A DNA stretch of 33,551 nucleotides from an uncultured Cryomorphaceae bacterium. Lineage in GTDB: Bacteria > Bacteroidota > Bacteroidia > Flavobacteriales > Schleiferiaceae. A program made the translations under genes and the position numbers. Each line of letters starts with the position of its first letter. Position 1 is the first letter of the stretch. The notes under the pieces were generated by a model. That model saw only the letters and a list, made by a program, of their open reading frames with translations. It ran no database searches and had not been told where the DNA came from. The stretch covers positions 1 through 33,551 of the forward strand of contig CAJWFD010000018.1 in assembly GCA_913031435.1 (NCBI GenBank). The letters run 5' to 3'. This document shows positions 1 to 9,400 of the stretch, one piece after another.

Positions 1-1457
1 CTCAGGTTATAGATGGCGTCTTTTTTATTCGGATTATTTATCAAGCTTTGCTTGTAGGCCTTCACGGATTCGTCATACCGTTCCTGGTCAAACCAAAGAT
101 TTCCTAAGTTGTGCAATGCATCGCTTTTTTGCTCTTCATTTTCAGCATTTGAAAACGCTTGTTTCAGCGCTCCCTCCGCCTCTTCATACATTTCAAGCCC
201 GCTTAAAGTACTTCCTAAATTGTACATAGGTTCAAAAGCGTCAGGTTGTATTTCTGCTGCTTTAACAAAGGTAGTAGCCGCTCCAGTTAAATCTTCTTGT
301 CCTGCCAATTCGATTCCTTTTCTCATCAGCTGGCCATACTCGTGCATACTTCCACTTACCTCTCCTGTTATGGTAATTAACGAGTCTTGACCTTGGCCAT
401 AAGAATTAAATGAAAGTGAGGTGCAAATTAATACCGCAAGTGAAGAAAGTTTGAAGGGATTGCCTACTCTCGAGGGTAGGAGTAGATAGAGCAATAATAG
501 AAATATTCCGGGTAAGAGAAACCATGTAAATTGGTGGTCGTAGTCCATTGCAATCTCTTGTGAAATATCTGCTTTTTCGCCTTCTGAAATAAACGAGGCG
601 ATCCTTGAAACGGCCGGCCCCGTGCTGTTACCATCTATGTATTGCGCTTTAATTTCGCTACCAATACTAGAGAGTGAAGCATCATCTCGGCGTGTGATCA
701 CTACGTCGCCATTGTTGTCCTTCTTATAGGTGGTTCCGTTTCGTCCTTTGGTCATGGGAATAGGTCCTCCATTTGGTGTTCCTAAACCAACGAGTAAGAT
801 GTTTACTGGAAAATCGGGTAGAGGTAATTGACTCAGGTTTTCATGGTCTTCTCCGTCGGTAAGAACCACAACGAATCTTCCAGCTGGTGATGCGGGATTA
901 AAGTATCCAAAGGCATAGTCTAGCGCGGCTGCTAGGTTAGTTCCTTGCGATGGAACAGCATCCGGTGAGGCTGCTTGCAGTGCTGTTTTTGCAGCAGCGT
1001 AATCTGTAGTAATAGGCAGAGCCGGGTACGCACTACCCGCATAGGCAATGATTCCTACCCTGTCGCCTCCTAGGCCGTCTAGAGACTTGGATATTAAGAG
1101 TTTCGCCTTTTCAAGTCTTGAAGGGGCTATATCTTCTGCAAGCATGGACCTGCTGACATCTAAGGCATAGACAACATCTGCTCCTTTTCGATTGATGGTT
1201 TGCTTTTGACTTCCCATTTGAAGATTCGCGAGTGCGAGTCCGAAAAACACAAGTGCTAGTGCTAGCAATACATGCCTTGTGAAGAAACGCATGCTGCCAA
1301 AGGGTGTGATAACCAACTGTTTTTTTGCGGTGTCGAGCCCTAAGCTATTCCATGCTTTCTTACGCCATTTATGAAATAATATGGACGCCATCAGCACGAT
1401 TATAAAGAGGGCCGGCCCAAGCAGTAGGTATTCCGGATGTTGCCACTTAAACTCCAT
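1..1457 (-). CDS. batB: BatB-BatC fusion (VWA domain plus TPR repeats), 3' end cut by window
   Basis: The frame is open from the ATG at 1457 to the left edge (485 codons, no stop). Residues 11-28 and 61-79 are hydrophobic segments. They are followed by a von Willebrand A domain with an intact metal site: D100-x-S102-x-S104 and the T200-D201-G202 loop. A C-terminal membrane helix lies at about 311-327. The chain does not stop there as in a stand-alone BatB. It continues through a second hydrophobic stretch (335-352, followed by a polar NSYGQGQD) into TPR repeats (about 380-485), which is the make-up of BatC. Known for the family: Bat proteins are membrane or periplasmic proteins linked to envelope stress and to MoxR ATPases. 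Inference: one polypeptide anchors the VWA domain and the TPR domain in the periplasm. The start codon overlaps the batA stop by one base (TGATG), so translation is probably coupled. The total length is unknown because the gene leaves the window. Confidence 0.9.
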   Translation of the reverse strand, partial: MEFKWQHPEYLLLGPALFIIVLMASILFHKWRKKAWNSLGLDTAKKQLVITPFGSMRFFTRHVLLALALVFFGLALANLQMGSQKQTINRKGADVVYALDVSRSMLAEDIAPSRLEKAKLLISKSLDGLGGDRVGIIAYAGSAYPALPITTDYAAAKTALQAASPDAVPSQGTNLAAALDYAFGYFNPASPAGRFVVVLTDGEDHENLSQLPLPDFPVNILLVGLGTPNGGPIPMTKGRNGTTYKKDNNGDVVITRRDDASLSSIGSEIKAQYIDGNSTGPAVSRIASFISEGEKADISQEIAMDYDHQFTWFLLPGIFLLLLYLLLPSRVGNPFKLSSLAVLICTSLSFNSYGQGQDSLITITGEVSGSMHEYGQLMRKGIELAGQEDLTGAATTFVKAAEIQPDAFEPMYNLGSTLSGLEMYEEAEGALKQAFSNAENEEQKSDALHNLGNLWFDQERYDESVKAYKQSLINNPNKKDAIYNL

Positions 1458-2452
1458 CAAAAAGCGGTTTTTAAAAGAATAAAATTCAACAGTAACTCCA
1501 ACATAATAAGGCCCATAGCGAGCCATACAAATCCCGCATAATGTTCTGTGTATCTATAAAACTGGAAACCCTCAATTTCACTTTTTTCTAGACCATCAAT
1601 AATATCATAAATCTGTATTAAACTTTCTTTATCTGTTGCTCTAAAGTATTTCCCACCGGTATTCGTAGCTATTCGTTTTAGCAAATCTTCGTCAATACTC
1701 ACCTGCCTAGGGCTGTAAATGAGCTTGCCGTTGGCTCCCATCGCAACTGGGGTAGGAGCAACGCCGTTGGTCCCCAAACCGATCGTATAGACTTTGATTC
1801 CGAGGCTTTGACATAATTCAGAAGCCTGAATTGGATCTACCATTCCGGCATTGTTTTCCCCGTCAGTCAGCAAGATGACCACCTTGCTTTTTGCCTCACT
1901 ATTCGCTAACCTGTTCGCAGCGGAACTCAGGCCCATACCAATAGCGGTACCCCCTTCGAGCAAATCATATTTTAAACTTCTGATTTGCTCATTAAGTAAG
2001 CTGTGATCTGTAGTCAAGGGAACGGGGCTGTAAGCTTCCCCGGCATAAATAACTAAGCCCATTCGGTCCATTCCTCGTTCCGTCACAAAATTTGTAGCCA
2101 CTTCTTTAAGCGCCTCTAGTCTATTAGGTTTTAGATCCTTAGACATCATCGAGGCACTAATATCTAATGCCATCATCATGTCTATTCCTAAATTTTGACT
2201 GGGTTGTTGAATAATTTCTGAGGATTGGGGTCTTGCTAGTGCAATACAAATACTTCCTAATGCGATCCATGAAAGCAAGGAGGTGTTCGTTCTAAACCTA
2301 CCCAAAATACTGCTGGATAATGACGCTGTGTTAGAGAAAACATAGGCGTTAAATCTATTTTTCTTGAGTACAGCAAAGGCAATTACCGCGAGTGGAATAA
2401 GAATCCATCCTAGCAACCACAGAGGCTGGTCAAAGGTCCAATCAGGAATCAT
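1457..2452 (-). CDS. batA: BatA, VWA-domain membrane protein
   Basis: This 331-residue protein has two N-terminal hydrophobic segments (about 11-29 and 58-73), a VWA domain and a C-terminal membrane helix (about 306-328). The MIDAS metal site is intact: D97-x-S99-x-S101 and T195-D196-G197. That is the BatA arrangement, in which the VWA domain sits between membrane anchors and is expected to face the periplasm. It overlaps the upstream BatD-like gene by 11 bases and the downstream batB-batC gene by one base, so the cluster is read as a single operon. BatA and BatB are paralogues. This one is assigned as BatA by its position directly before the second VWA gene and by its lack of TPRs. Confidence 0.92.
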   Translation of the reverse strand: MIPDWTFDQPLWLLGWILIPLAVIAFAVLKKNRFNAYVFSNTASLSSSILGRFRTNTSLLSWIALGSICIALARPQSSEIIQQPSQNLGIDMMMALDISASMMSKDLKPNRLEALKEVATNFVTERGMDRMGLVIYAGEAYSPVPLTTDHSLLNEQIRSLKYDLLEGGTAIGMGLSSAANRLANSEAKSKVVILLTDGENNAGMVDPIQASELCQSLGIKVYTIGLGTNGVAPTPVAMGANGKLIYSPRQVSIDEDLLKRIATNTGGKYFRATDKESLIQIYDIIDGLEKSEIEGFQFYRYTEHYAGFVWLAMGLIMLELLLNFILLKTAF

Positions 2453-3335
2453 GAGCAGCAGGTTTAAATTCTAGTATCAGTGATTCAGCTCGTTCTAAGG
2501 CCTCTAAATGCTCAGATACATCAACCCTTCCTTTGGCAAATTTCACATAGTCGGCTCTCGTTAGAATATACTGGTATGCCTGAAGTTGCTGATCCGTCCA
2601 CTTGTTCTTGAGCATATCCAAACTGTCGTTGGTCGTTTGTTCCGCTAAGGGGAGACCCGTTTGTGCGCCCAGGTAAACCCGGACTAAATCGCCTAGTTTT
2701 ATGTAATATCCTTTTGCATCTACTTCCCAAGTTTTCTCTTTCCTTAATTTGGATAACCCCGCAATGGCTTCCGCGAATAAATCACGAGGAACTTCCTGAA
2801 TAAGGGGTTGTTCTTTACTGCGCTTGCTATAGATGCGTAGAATAACGATTAGGGCGACTATGGAAAGCAGTGCTGCGATGAGGTACAGCCAATAATGTCT
2901 CATCCACCACCACAAGTTAAATCCTATGGTCTTTAATGCTCTATTTTCTTCACGTTGAATGTCTCCATTCAACGCAGCGAGGGAGACGTTGATGTTGATG
3001 GCAGAAGTAGCATATTTACGGCCATTCCAATCTGCTTGCCATTGTGGGAATACAAGAGAACCGGTATCTAAAATCAAGTAAGTTCGTCGAGAAACAATGC
3101 GCGTTTCTGTGGTATCATCTGACCTTTCTACCAGTACTGTTCCTGCAATAGAATCAGTAGGTTCAAATAACAGAGACTCCGGATTATACGCTACTGTTAT
3201 ACTTACCCGAGCACCTAAGACTTGCTGTGTGGTATCCGCCTGTGCCCATATTACTGTAGAATCTTCCTCAGTAATTTGCGCCTCAGCTAAAAAGCAGTGC
3301 AGCAGGAGCAGTAAAAGGGCAAGAAACTTTTTCAT
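2442..3335 (-). CDS. BatD-like / DUF4381-type membrane protein of the Bat operon
   Basis: The 297-residue product starts with a clear Sec signal peptide (MKK then a leucine-rich run, cut probably after AEA near residue 19). A roughly 120-residue periplasmic beta-rich part follows, then one membrane helix at about 147-168 and a cytoplasmic helical tail of about 130 residues. The same topology (secreted beta domain, one helix, helical tail) is found in the small BatD-like or DUF4381 proteins that sit between the DUF58 and VWA genes of MoxR/Bat operons. The sequence alone does not let me separate these two names. The start is one base after the DUF58 stop. The signal region contains LLHC, but the histidine before the cysteine makes a lipobox unlikely. 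Confidence 0.75.
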   Translation of the reverse strand: MKKFLALLLLLLHCFLAEAQITEEDSTVIWAQADTTQQVLGARVSITVAYNPESLLFEPTDSIAGTVLVERSDDTTETRIVSRRTYLILDTGSLVFPQWQADWNGRKYATSAININVSLAALNGDIQREENRALKTIGFNLWWWMRHYWLYLIAALLSIVALIVILRIYSKRSKEQPLIQEVPRDLFAEAIAGLSKLRKEKTWEVDAKGYYIKLGDLVRVYLGAQTGLPLAEQTTNDSLDMLKNKWTDQQLQAYQYILTRADYVKFAKGRVDVSEHLEALERAESLILEFKPAAHDS

Positions 3336-3336
3336 A

Positions 3337-4206
3337 CTACCGGCTTTTAGACTTTAAATAGTTCAATAGGGGTGGGACGAAGTCTTGGTCCTTGTCCAGT
3401 TGTAGGTAACCTGACCCAGAACGTTTAGAGAGTGCAGAAATGGCCTCTTGTGTTTCCTGATGGCGACCTAAAAGATGTTTAGCGAACTCCTTTCCACGAC
3501 TGTTTACCCATTGTATAGCTCCGGATTCCGCATCCTTCATAGGAATAAGCCCGACATTAGGTAAGACCATTTCTTTTTGGTCGAATGTGCTAATGGCACA
3601 AAGATCGTATCGCTTTGCGGCAATACGGAAGTTTCTATCTGGCTGATCTCCTAAAAAGTCACTCATTAAAAAGACATTACTGTGCCTTTTTTGAATTTTA
3701 AGAAGGTGTTCCAAGGCGCCTTCGATATTAGTTCCTTTTGTGGCTGCTTCCCATTCTAAAATGGTCTTAATGATACGCATCACATGTTTCTTGCCTTTTT
3801 TTGGAGGAATCACTTTTTCAATTTCTCCAGCGAAGAGGATGAGACCAATTTTATCGTTATTACCCATAGCGCTGAACGCTAGAGTAGCGGCAATTTCTAT
3901 TTGAAGATCTTGTTTTGTACGGTTCTTAGTTCCAAAGTTTGTAGATGCACTGATGTCCAAAAGAAGAAACAGCGTAAGCTCTCGTTCTTCTTCAAAAACC
4001 TTGATGTAAGGCGTGCGTTTTCGTGCGGTGACATTCCAGTCTATGCTTCTAACTTCATCACCACTTTGGTAGGGACGCACCTCCGCAAAACTCATTCCCC
4101 TTCCTTTGAATGAGCTTTGATACTCACCAGAGAAAAGTTGGTCACTCAATCTGCGGGTCTTGATTTCAATCCGCCTTACTTTTTTAAGAAGTTCTATTGC
4201 GTCCAC
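3337..4206 (-). CDS. DUF58 domain protein, MoxR partner
   Basis: The 289-residue soluble protein carries the DUF58 signature: the GDEVRSIDWNVTARKR region, followed by the VWA-like DISAS motif and later a LMSDFLGD segment. There are no signal peptide or membrane segments. DUF58 proteins nearly always accompany MoxR ATPases and are thought to be substrates or adaptors of that chaperone system; this role is from the family, not from this sequence. The gene follows moxR after 8 bases and precedes the BatD-like gene by one base. Confidence 0.9.
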   Translation of the reverse strand: MDAIELLKKVRRIEIKTRRLSDQLFSGEYQSSFKGRGMSFAEVRPYQSGDEVRSIDWNVTARKRTPYIKVFEEERELTLFLLLDISASTNFGTKNRTKQDLQIEIAATLAFSAMGNNDKIGLILFAGEIEKVIPPKKGKKHVMRIIKTILEWEAATKGTNIEGALEHLLKIQKRHSNVFLMSDFLGDQPDRNFRIAAKRYDLCAISTFDQKEMVLPNVGLIPMKDAESGAIQWVNSRGKEFAKHLLGRHQETQEAISALSKRSGSGYLQLDKDQDFVPPLLNYLKSKSR

Positions 4207-4214
4207 AGGAAAAA

Positions 4215-5210
4215 TTAAGGAACCATTAAGGTGTTAAGTATCTCTGTAATGATAGTCTCAGGAGTGATTTCTTCAGCCTCAGCCTCATAGGTCAATCCAA
4301 TTCTGTGGCGCAATACAGCAGGTGCAATGGCACGGACATCTTCTGGTGTTACAAAACCGCGATGGCGCAAGAAGGCATGACATTTAGCGGCCTTGGCAAG
4401 TGCAATAGATCCGCGGGGGGATGCTCCGAAGCTAATTTTGTTACGAAGGCCTAAGATGTTATAATCTTCGGGCTGACGTGTCGCAAAGACGATGTCCAAG
4501 ATATAAGACTCTATTTTTTCGTCCATATAAATACGCTCAACGGCAGTGCGCGCCTTGAGAATTTGTTCTATTGCTACAACGGCATTTAACTTCTCAAAGG
4601 CCCCTGTCATTTGTTTACGCATAATGCTGCGTTCCTCTTCTTTCTGAGGATAACCTAAGGTGATTTTAAGTAAAAAACGATCCATTTGAGCTTCAGGAAG
4701 CGGGTATGTTCCTTCTTGTTCGATAGGGTTTTGTGTGGCCATTACTAAAAACGGCACTGGCAGAGGAAAGCTTTCGTCACCTAATGTTACTTGGCGCTCC
4801 TGCATCGCTTCAAGCAACGCACTTTGCACCTTCGCTGGAGCACGATTGATTTCATCTGCGAGCACGAAATTGCTGAAAATAGGTCCTTTTTTGGTCTCAA
4901 ACTTGTGGTCACTCATGTTATAAATCTGAGTACCTACTACATCTGAAGGTAAAAGATCCGGAGTGAACTGGACCCTAGAAAAGGAACCTCCTATGGTTTT
5001 GCTTAAGCTATTTATAGCTAAGGTTTTTGCTAACCCAGGTACACCTTCTAGTAAGATATGCCCATCGGCTAAAAGTCCAATAAGTAGACCTTCGACCATT
5101 CCTTTTTGACCTACGATAACTTTTTCTAGCTCGTTTTTAATCAAGTCGACAAAGGCGCTTTCATTTTTTATTTCTTCGTTCAGAGCAATGATGTCTGGGG
5201 CACTTTCCAT
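4215..5210 (-). CDS. moxR: MoxR-family AAA+ ATPase
   Basis: A 331-residue AAA+ ATPase with a Walker A motif GVPGLAKT, Walker B LADEINRAP, the MQERQVTLG insert and the sensor region ATQNPIEQEGTYPLPEAQMD, all typical of MoxR. I place the start at the ATG at 5210 (MESAPDI). The reading frame extends 11 codons further to a TTG at 5243, but family members usually begin close to this ATG and the added residues show no conserved feature. It is the first gene of the moxR-DUF58-batD-like-batA-batBC operon. MoxR ATPases act as chaperones in assembly of protein complexes, here probably with the DUF58 and VWA proteins downstream. No good promoter box was found in the 211 bases before it, only the paired GTTAAAA repeats. 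Confidence 0.93.
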   Translation of the reverse strand: MESAPDIIALNEEIKNESAFVDLIKNELEKVIVGQKGMVEGLLIGLLADGHILLEGVPGLAKTLAINSLSKTIGGSFSRVQFTPDLLPSDVVGTQIYNMSDHKFETKKGPIFSNFVLADEINRAPAKVQSALLEAMQERQVTLGDESFPLPVPFLVMATQNPIEQEGTYPLPEAQMDRFLLKITLGYPQKEEERSIMRKQMTGAFEKLNAVVAIEQILKARTAVERIYMDEKIESYILDIVFATRQPEDYNILGLRNKISFGASPRGSIALAKAAKCHAFLRHRGFVTPEDVRAIAPAVLRHRIGLTYEAEAEEITPETIITEILNTLMVP

Positions 5211-5260
5211 GTTAGATGTATTTTGTGTAGCAAAAGAAAACAAACTGCTTGTGAAAAGCC

Positions 5261-5278
5261 GTTAAAAGAGGGTTAAAA
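5261..5278. promoter_or_regulatory. Paired GTTAAAA direct repeat upstream of moxR
   Basis: GTTAAAA occurs at 5261-5267 and again at 5272-5278, exactly 11 bases (one helical turn) apart and 50-70 bases before the moxR ATG. Such spacing fits a dimeric regulator binding one face of the DNA. In AT-rich intergenic DNA this could also be chance. Confidence 0.25.
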
Positions 5279-5421
5279 AATATGGAGATTAAAGATCATT
5301 GACAATACCGCTTAAACGATACGATATGCCTTTGATTGTTCAGTGAAATTGATATGCTTACAAAATGAACAAGTGAAGCTTTAGCTAATGTAAAAAGGAG
5401 ATCCACTGCGTATGGCAGGTA

Positions 5422-6009
5422 TTATTTAAATACGCTGCGTTGGAAAAGAAATAATAGACCTACACCCGTTGATATGGCAAAGTCGGCAAGGTTAAATATC
5501 GGTCTAAAAAAAGTGAAATACTCACCACCCCAAACGGGAATCCAATGAGGTAATTCGCCAGAGTATAACGGGAAATAGAACATGTCTACTACTTTTCCTT
5601 GTAAAACGGGAGCATATCCGCCGGATTCAGGCATAAATTCAGCTACCCGGCCTAAGGAGTCGGAAAAAATCACACCGTAATAAAGACTGTCTAAAACATT
5701 TCCTATAGCACCCGCTAAAATCATACTGATCCCCCAAGTCGCTACGTTAGTGGTCCCTTTCTTCAAAGTAATACGCAGCCAGTAAATAATACCTATGATG
5801 GCGATAATTCTAAAGATGGTCAACGCAAGTTTTCCAGCTACTCCACCCAGCTCAAGGCCAAACGCCATACCGGGATTCTCTGTAAAATGGATAAAAAACC
5901 AAGAAGTTATTTCATGGCTCTGTCCAAGATACATGGTGCTCTTTACCCAAAGTTTAAGTGCTTGGTCTAATAGGAGTGTGCCCAGAATTATAAAGAGTGC
6001 TTTCCTCAA
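5422..6009 (-). CDS. lspA: Lipoprotein signal peptidase (signal peptidase II)
   Basis: This inner-membrane aspartic protease cleaves signal peptides from prolipoproteins after lipid transfer. The 195-residue protein has about four membrane helices and the family motifs: LDQALKLWVK near residue 14, ENPGMAFG (44-51), GNVLDSLYYG with catalytic D107, and FNLAD with catalytic D176. The extra residues between the last two helices are common in Bacteroidota members. The start is a TTG at 6009. No in-frame ATG exists upstream, and this TTG overlaps the stop of the DksA-like gene as TTGA, which suggests re-initiation by coupled translation. It is the last gene of the ridA-ileS-traR-lspA run. Confidence 0.93.
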   Translation of the reverse strand: MRKALFIILGTLLLDQALKLWVKSTMYLGQSHEITSWFFIHFTENPGMAFGLELGGVAGKLALTIFRIIAIIGIIYWLRITLKKGTTNVATWGISMILAGAIGNVLDSLYYGVIFSDSLGRVAEFMPESGGYAPVLQGKVVDMFYFPLYSGELPHWIPVWGGEYFTFFRPIFNLADFAISTGVGLLFLFQRSVFK

Positions 6010-6389
6010 CGTTGCTTGAGTTTTGCTTCCATACTTAAAGTAGCATGCGGGACGAGTTTTAGACGCTCAGCATCAATAAGCTTGCCTGTATCTCTGCAGA
6101 TTCCGTAAGTTTTGTTTTCAATTCTAACCAATGCATTTTTTAAGTCACGAATGAATTTTTCTTGACGTGAGGCAAGCTGTGAATTACGCTCTTTACTCAT
6201 CACAGAGGAACCTTCTTCAAAAGACTTAAATTGAGGCGAGGTATCATCGGTCCCGTTGTTTTGATCGTTGGCAAATTGCTCACGCAACAGGAAAAGGTCT
6301 TCCTCAGCCTTTTCAATTTTTTCAACGATAATAATCTTGAAACTATTGAGTTCCTGTTCGTTGTAGCGGTTTTTTTCCTCCTCGTTCAT
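6006..6389 (-). CDS. TraR/DksA-like protein with degenerate zinc site
   Basis: The 127-residue protein has a long N-terminal helical (coiled-coil) part (about 9-92) and a C-terminal block, YGICRDTGKLIDAERLKLVP, that lines up with the zinc-finger end of DksA/TraR proteins. Only one cysteine is present (C98). The second position of the C-x2-C pair is T101, and the later pair falls at PHATLSMEA, without cysteines. The fold is probably kept without zinc. DksA-type proteins bind RNA polymerase through the secondary channel, but whether this one does is inferred from family only. It lies 45 bases after ileS and overlaps lspA by four bases. Confidence 0.85.
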   Translation of the reverse strand: MNEEEKNRYNEQELNSFKIIIVEKIEKAEEDLFLLREQFANDQNNGTDDTSPQFKSFEEGSSVMSKERNSQLASRQEKFIRDLKNALVRIENKTYGICRDTGKLIDAERLKLVPHATLSMEAKLKQR

Positions 6390-6434
6390 CTTATTGTTTT
6401 TAAACCCGTAGGGGCTAGATGTTTGCGAATGTAA

Positions 6435-9400
6435 TCAAATTCGCGAAATTGAAATGTAAATAATATTTCCTTCAACATCTGTTTCATTTTCCGTAGTCTC
6501 ACCAAAGGAAATATCATGAGCTAAAACTTCATCACCAACGTATGAGAGGAAGCTTGCTAGCCTTGATGCAAACGTCTCATTCGCCGATAGTATTACGTTA
6601 ATTCGATCAACAACATCCAAGCCTGATGACTTTCTTAGGCTTTGGAGACGATTTACCAATTCCCTTGCCAGACCTTCGTTTCTAAGTTTTTCAGTGAGTT
6701 CAGCATCCAGTGCAACCGTAAGTCCATCGCTTGTCGCGACAAGCATTCCTGGAATGTCTTCCGTAACGATTTCACAATCTACAAGATCAATGGTAATGCG
6801 TTGACCTTGGTCTTCAAAAGAGATTTCTCCATGCGTTTCAAATAAATCTATAGCTGCAGCATCCATAGACTCTAGAAAGGCTTTGACGACTTTCATGTGA
6901 CGGCCTACTTTTGGCCCAAGAGCCTTGAAATTAGGACGAACTTTTTTTACAAAGACCCCGGAATTTGGAGAAATAATTTCAAGTTCTTTTACGTTTACCT
7001 CCGCTAGAAGTAACTCTTTTATGCTTTCTAATATTTCGCCATCCCTTGCATTTAAAACAGGGACTAGAATTCTTGAGAGTGGTTGACGAACTTTTAAGGA
7101 TTCCTTCTTTCTGATCGAAAGCACCAGTGAGGTTAGCTTTCTTGCGGTGTTGATTTTCACCTCTAGATCAGTGTTGATGAATGATGCGTCACTCATTGGG
7201 AAATCAGTCAGGTGGACGCTGCCTTTTCCTTTTAAAGACACTCCATCATAAAGATCAGCATATAATTGGTCACCATAGAAAGGGGCAAGTGGAGCCATTA
7301 GTCTACTCAATGTCTCAAGACAAGTCCACAACGTTTGATACGCTGAAATTTTATCTTGAGCATAATCTCCCTTCCAGAAACGGCGACGTCCTAGTCTTAC
7401 ATACCAGTTGGAAAGCTTTTCGGTGGTAAACTCTTGAACAGGACGAAATGCTCGAGTAGGCTCGAATGACTCCATGCCATCCTCTACTTGTGAAATGAGC
7501 GTATGGAGTTCTGACAGAATCCACTGGTCCATTTCAGGACGCTGGTTAAGCGCTATTTCGTCTTCTTCATATTTGAAACCATCCACGTTGGCATACAAAG
7601 CAAAAAAGGCATAAGTATTGTGCAGTGTTCCAAAAAACTTACGGCGAACCTCATCCAATCCATCCATATCAAACCTAAGGTTGTCCCACGGAGAGGCGTT
7701 GGTGAGTAAGTACCATCTTAAAACATCAGCACCGTATTGATCCATGGTTGTAAATGGATCAACTGCATTGCCTAGTCTTTTGGACATCTTTTGCCCTTTC
7801 TTGTCCAAAACCAGGCCGTTAGAGATGACATTTTTAAATGCCACCTTATCGAAAACCATGGAGGATATAGCATGTAGCGTAAAGAACCACCCACGCGTTT
7901 GATCCACGCCTTCTGCTATGAAATCAGCAGGATAGGCACCTTCTTGTTCTACTTTTTCTTTGTTTTCAAAAGGGTAATGCCATTGTGCGTATGGCATGGC
8001 ACCACTGTCAAACCAAACATCTATCAGATCGCTCTCTCGATTCATCGGTTTACCGCTAGGGCTAACCAACACCACCTTATCCATCAAATGACGGTGGAGA
8101 TCAATCTCTGCATAGTTTTCTTTGCTCATGTCTCCAGGAGTAAAGCTTGCAATAGGGTTATTGGCCATTATTCCAGCTGTAACCGATTTCTCAATCTCGG
8201 ATTGAAGTTGCGCTACACTTCCTATACATAGGCGTTCATCGCCTTCTTCATTGCTCCAGATGGGCAGAGGAACTCCCCAGAAACGCGAACGGCTGAGGTT
8301 CCAATCATTCAAGTTCTCGAGCCAATTCCCGAATCTTCCAGTTCCGGTCGAAGCAGGTTTCCAGTTGATTGTTTTATTTAGAGCAATCATACGGTCTTTC
8401 TTCGCCGTAGACTTAATGAACCAACTGTCCAGTGGGTAATACAATACGGGCTTGTCTGTTCTCCAACAATGCGGATAGCTGTGCTCGTACTTCTCAATTT
8501 TAAATGCCTTGTTTTCTAGTTTCAGCTTTAAAGCGATACGCTCGTCTACACTTAAATAGGCTTTTAAATCTGGTATAATAGATTGTAATCGTTCTTTTTG
8601 AAGTTCAAATTCGATAGATTTTTCGTCCTCTGTCAAGTATTCAGCTTTGATATATTCATCTCCGAAACCAAACATCTCATCCTTTAGTTCGGAACGGAAT
8701 TTCCCTCGAAGATCCACCAGCGGTACAAGGTTTCCGTTCTCGTCTTCCACTAAAAGTGGAGGAACGCCAGCCTCAGCAGCAACTTTGGCATCGTCTGCGC
8801 CAAAAGTGGGAGCAGTATGGACGATACCAGTTCCATCTTCAGTGGTAACAAAGTCACCAGGAATCACTTTAAAGGCATCTTCGGGACGCTCATTTGGCAA
8901 TGCATACGGAAGCAGCTGCTCGTAACGCAATCCAAGAAGATCTGTACCGAAAACGGTTTTAGATATCTGGTAAGGTATTTTTTTAGCACTTGCTTCATAG
9001 CTGTCTAAATCTCCCTCAATAAACTTGTTGCCAAAGAGTTTCGACAATAAAGGAGTAGCGGCAATGATGCTTACCGGTTCAAAAGTGTACTGATTGAAGG
9101 TATGAACCAGGCTGTATTGAATTTTAGGTCCTACGGTCAGTGCCGTATTCGAGGGCAGTGTCCAAGGTGTAGTCGTCCAAGCTAACAAATGCGCATTGGT
9201 ATCGCCAAACAATTTGATGCTTTGCTCACTTTTTACCATTTTGAATTGAGCCACAACGGTGTGATCTTTTACATCGCGGTAGCAACCAGGTTGGTTTAAT
9301 TCATGGGAACTTAACCCTGTTCCTGCTTTGGGAGAATATGGCTGTATGGTGTACCCTTTGTAAATCAATCCTTTATTGAAAAGTTCAGCCAGCAACCACC

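Noticed and set aside
109-390. 93-codon plus-strand ORF near the left edge
   Set aside because: It is antisense to the TPR part of the batB-batC fusion, which has domain support; the plus-strand translation has no family features.
5211-5243. TTG start adding 11 residues to MoxR
   Set aside because: The ATG at 5210 matches the usual family start; the extension has no conserved residues.
5211-5421. Consensus promoter for moxR
   Set aside because: No TAnnTTTG match was found on the minus strand; only weak near-matches such as GCAGTTTG.
7899-8231. 110-codon plus-strand ORF
   Set aside because: Fully inside ileS on the other strand and without recognisable motifs.
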